Of a stretch of DNA of 5,693 nt, positions 4,958-5,693 are shown piece by piece (the stretch's first letter is position 1; every line of letters begins with the position of its first letter). The position numbers and the translations under genes are program-made. This stretch comes from an uncultured Selenomonadaceae bacterium (GTDB lineage: Bacteria; Bacillota; Negativicutes; Selenomonadales; Selenomonadaceae): assembly GCA_905236325.1 (NCBI GenBank), contig CAJOPJ010000007.1:1-5693 (forward strand), given 5' to 3'. Below the pieces are notes generated by a model. That model saw only the letters and a program-made list of their open reading frames with translations, made no database searches and had not been told where the DNA came from.

Positions 4958-5693
4958 ATGGCAAATGATAAACCACGCGCCGGCGACGAAACTGCCGGTG
5001 ATAAGAAAGGTATATTGCTGGAGTCCGGTACTAATGAATTTGAAATTGTCGAATTTAGCATTGGCAATGTTCACTATGGAATCAATGTTGCAAAGGTACG
5101 CGAAGTTATTCAACGCGCACCTGTCACTGCAATGCCTCAAGCGCATCCTTACATTGATGGACTTTTCACTTTGCGTGGCAAAGCAATTCCACTTGTCAAT
5201 CTGCCGCGTTGCTTGAATGTGCAGTCGAACGGCGAAGCTAAAAATGTCATCGTCACAGACATTAACAACTATGGCATTGCGTTTTTGGTTGAAAATGTTT
5301 CGCGCATACATCGCATTTCTTGGAAAGACATGGAACCTGCGCCGGAAGTCGGCGATCAATCGCGCGTTGTCGGTATAGTTAAATTTTCCGACAGAATTGT
5401 TTTGCTTTTGGACTTTGAAACAATAATTGCAGAAATCAATCCTGAAATCAACGCAAAACTTACAACTGTTGAAGAAGCCACAACTGATGTTAAATCACTG
5501 CGTGCCGAAGTTCATGTTGTTGTTGCAGAAGACTCCGGAATGTTGCGCGACTTGCTTGTTACAACTTTGCATGACAGCGGTTACAGATTTGTTCGCGACT
5601 TCAGCAATGGTCAAGACGCTTGGGAATATCTGCGCAATTTGGCTGCTAAAGATGGTCCAATTAAAAATCATGTCGGCGTTATTGTTTCCGATG
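4958..5693 (+). CDS. cheV: Chemotaxis coupling protein CheV (CheW-receiver fusion), 3' end outside window
   Basis: The visible 245 residues are a CheV: a CheW-like coupling domain fused to a phosphorylatable receiver. CheV links methyl-accepting receptors to the CheA kinase at the pole, and phosphorylation of its receiver helps adaptation. The CheW part runs from about 20 to 165, starting with LLESGTNEFEIVEF (20-33) and including GINVAKVREVI (41-51), the LRGKAIPLVNL core (72-82), VSRIHRISW (114-122) and GIVKF (139-143). The receiver begins near 184 with VVVAED, whose acidic pair E191-D192 should bind Mg2+. The window ends one base after the codon for D245 in IVSD, which by comparison with CheV and CheY is the phosphoacceptor. 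The lysine and threonine/serine switch residues are not visible. An N-terminal extension of about 17 polar residues precedes the region matched by Bacillus CheV. The gene is 98 bp downstream of the membrane-protein gene; no convincing own promoter or sigma-28/SigD site is visible. Confidence 0.95.
   Translation, partial: MANDKPRAGDETAGDKKGILLESGTNEFEIVEFSIGNVHYGINVAKVREVIQRAPVTAMPQAHPYIDGLFTLRGKAIPLVNLPRCLNVQSNGEAKNVIVTDINNYGIAFLVENVSRIHRISWKDMEPAPEVGDQSRVVGIVKFSDRIVLLLDFETIIAEINPEINAKLTTVEEATTDVKSLRAEVHVVVAEDSGMLRDLLVTTLHDSGYRFVRDFSNGQDAWEYLRNLAAKDGPIKNHVGVIVSD

Noticed and set aside
4247..4976. Minus-strand open frames overlapping the membrane-protein gene
   Set aside because: The + strand frame shows consistent membrane segments and DUF6056-like motifs throughout. 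The opposite frames show no recognisable protein features or ribosome sites.
4965..5359. Open frames on both strands overlapping cheV
   Set aside because: They lie out of frame with a clear CheV coding sequence and resemble no family; they are by-products of its codon use.

Overview
The window is AT-rich bacterial chromosome with one cut gene at each end and three complete genes between them. The gene set is an MreB/Mbl-type actin and a CheV-type CheW-receiver fusion, in a genome that uses TTG starts and G-rich Shine-Dalgarno sites. This fits a motile, rod- or crescent-shaped member of the Bacillota. A Negativicutes/Selenomonadaceae-like organism is my best guess, but this is an inference from gene content and style, not from a marker gene.

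Layout. Positions 1-285 (+) hold the C-terminal end of an aldo/keto reductase. Its stop is followed by a strong two-part hairpin (306-351) that also abuts the stop of the converging gene, so it probably serves both strands. Positions 1925-351 (-) encode a 524-residue FAD-dependent dehydrogenase of the COG2509 type. It lies 64 bp downstream of an MreB-family gene on the same strand (2976-1990), and the gap contains an 11-bp hairpin without a U tail. These two genes probably share a promoter. On the + strand, 3153-4859 encodes a 568-residue polytopic membrane protein resembling the DUF6056 family, and 4958 to the window end encodes most of CheV, cut just after its predicted phosphoacceptor aspartate.

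Control. The 176-bp divergent gap between the MreB gene and the membrane-protein gene holds two good sigma-A type promoters facing apart. Their -35 hexamers lie on nearly the same bases (3045-3051), so the two transcripts may compete for polymerase.

The most unusual structure is a pair of heptanucleotide tandem arrays, each with exactly five clean units. One (consensus TTRRATT, 3082-3116) lies in the predicted 5' leader of the membrane-protein gene. The other (TTKGYAG, 1669-1703) lies inside the dehydrogenase reading frame and adds a seven-residue repeat to the linker just before the FAD-binding Rossmann motif. The three complete genes all appear to start with TTG. I see no mobile element, CRISPR array, tRNA or rRNA. 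Nothing here makes a convincing new multi-gene system; the heptad arrays and shared -35 region are the points that most deserve follow-up.
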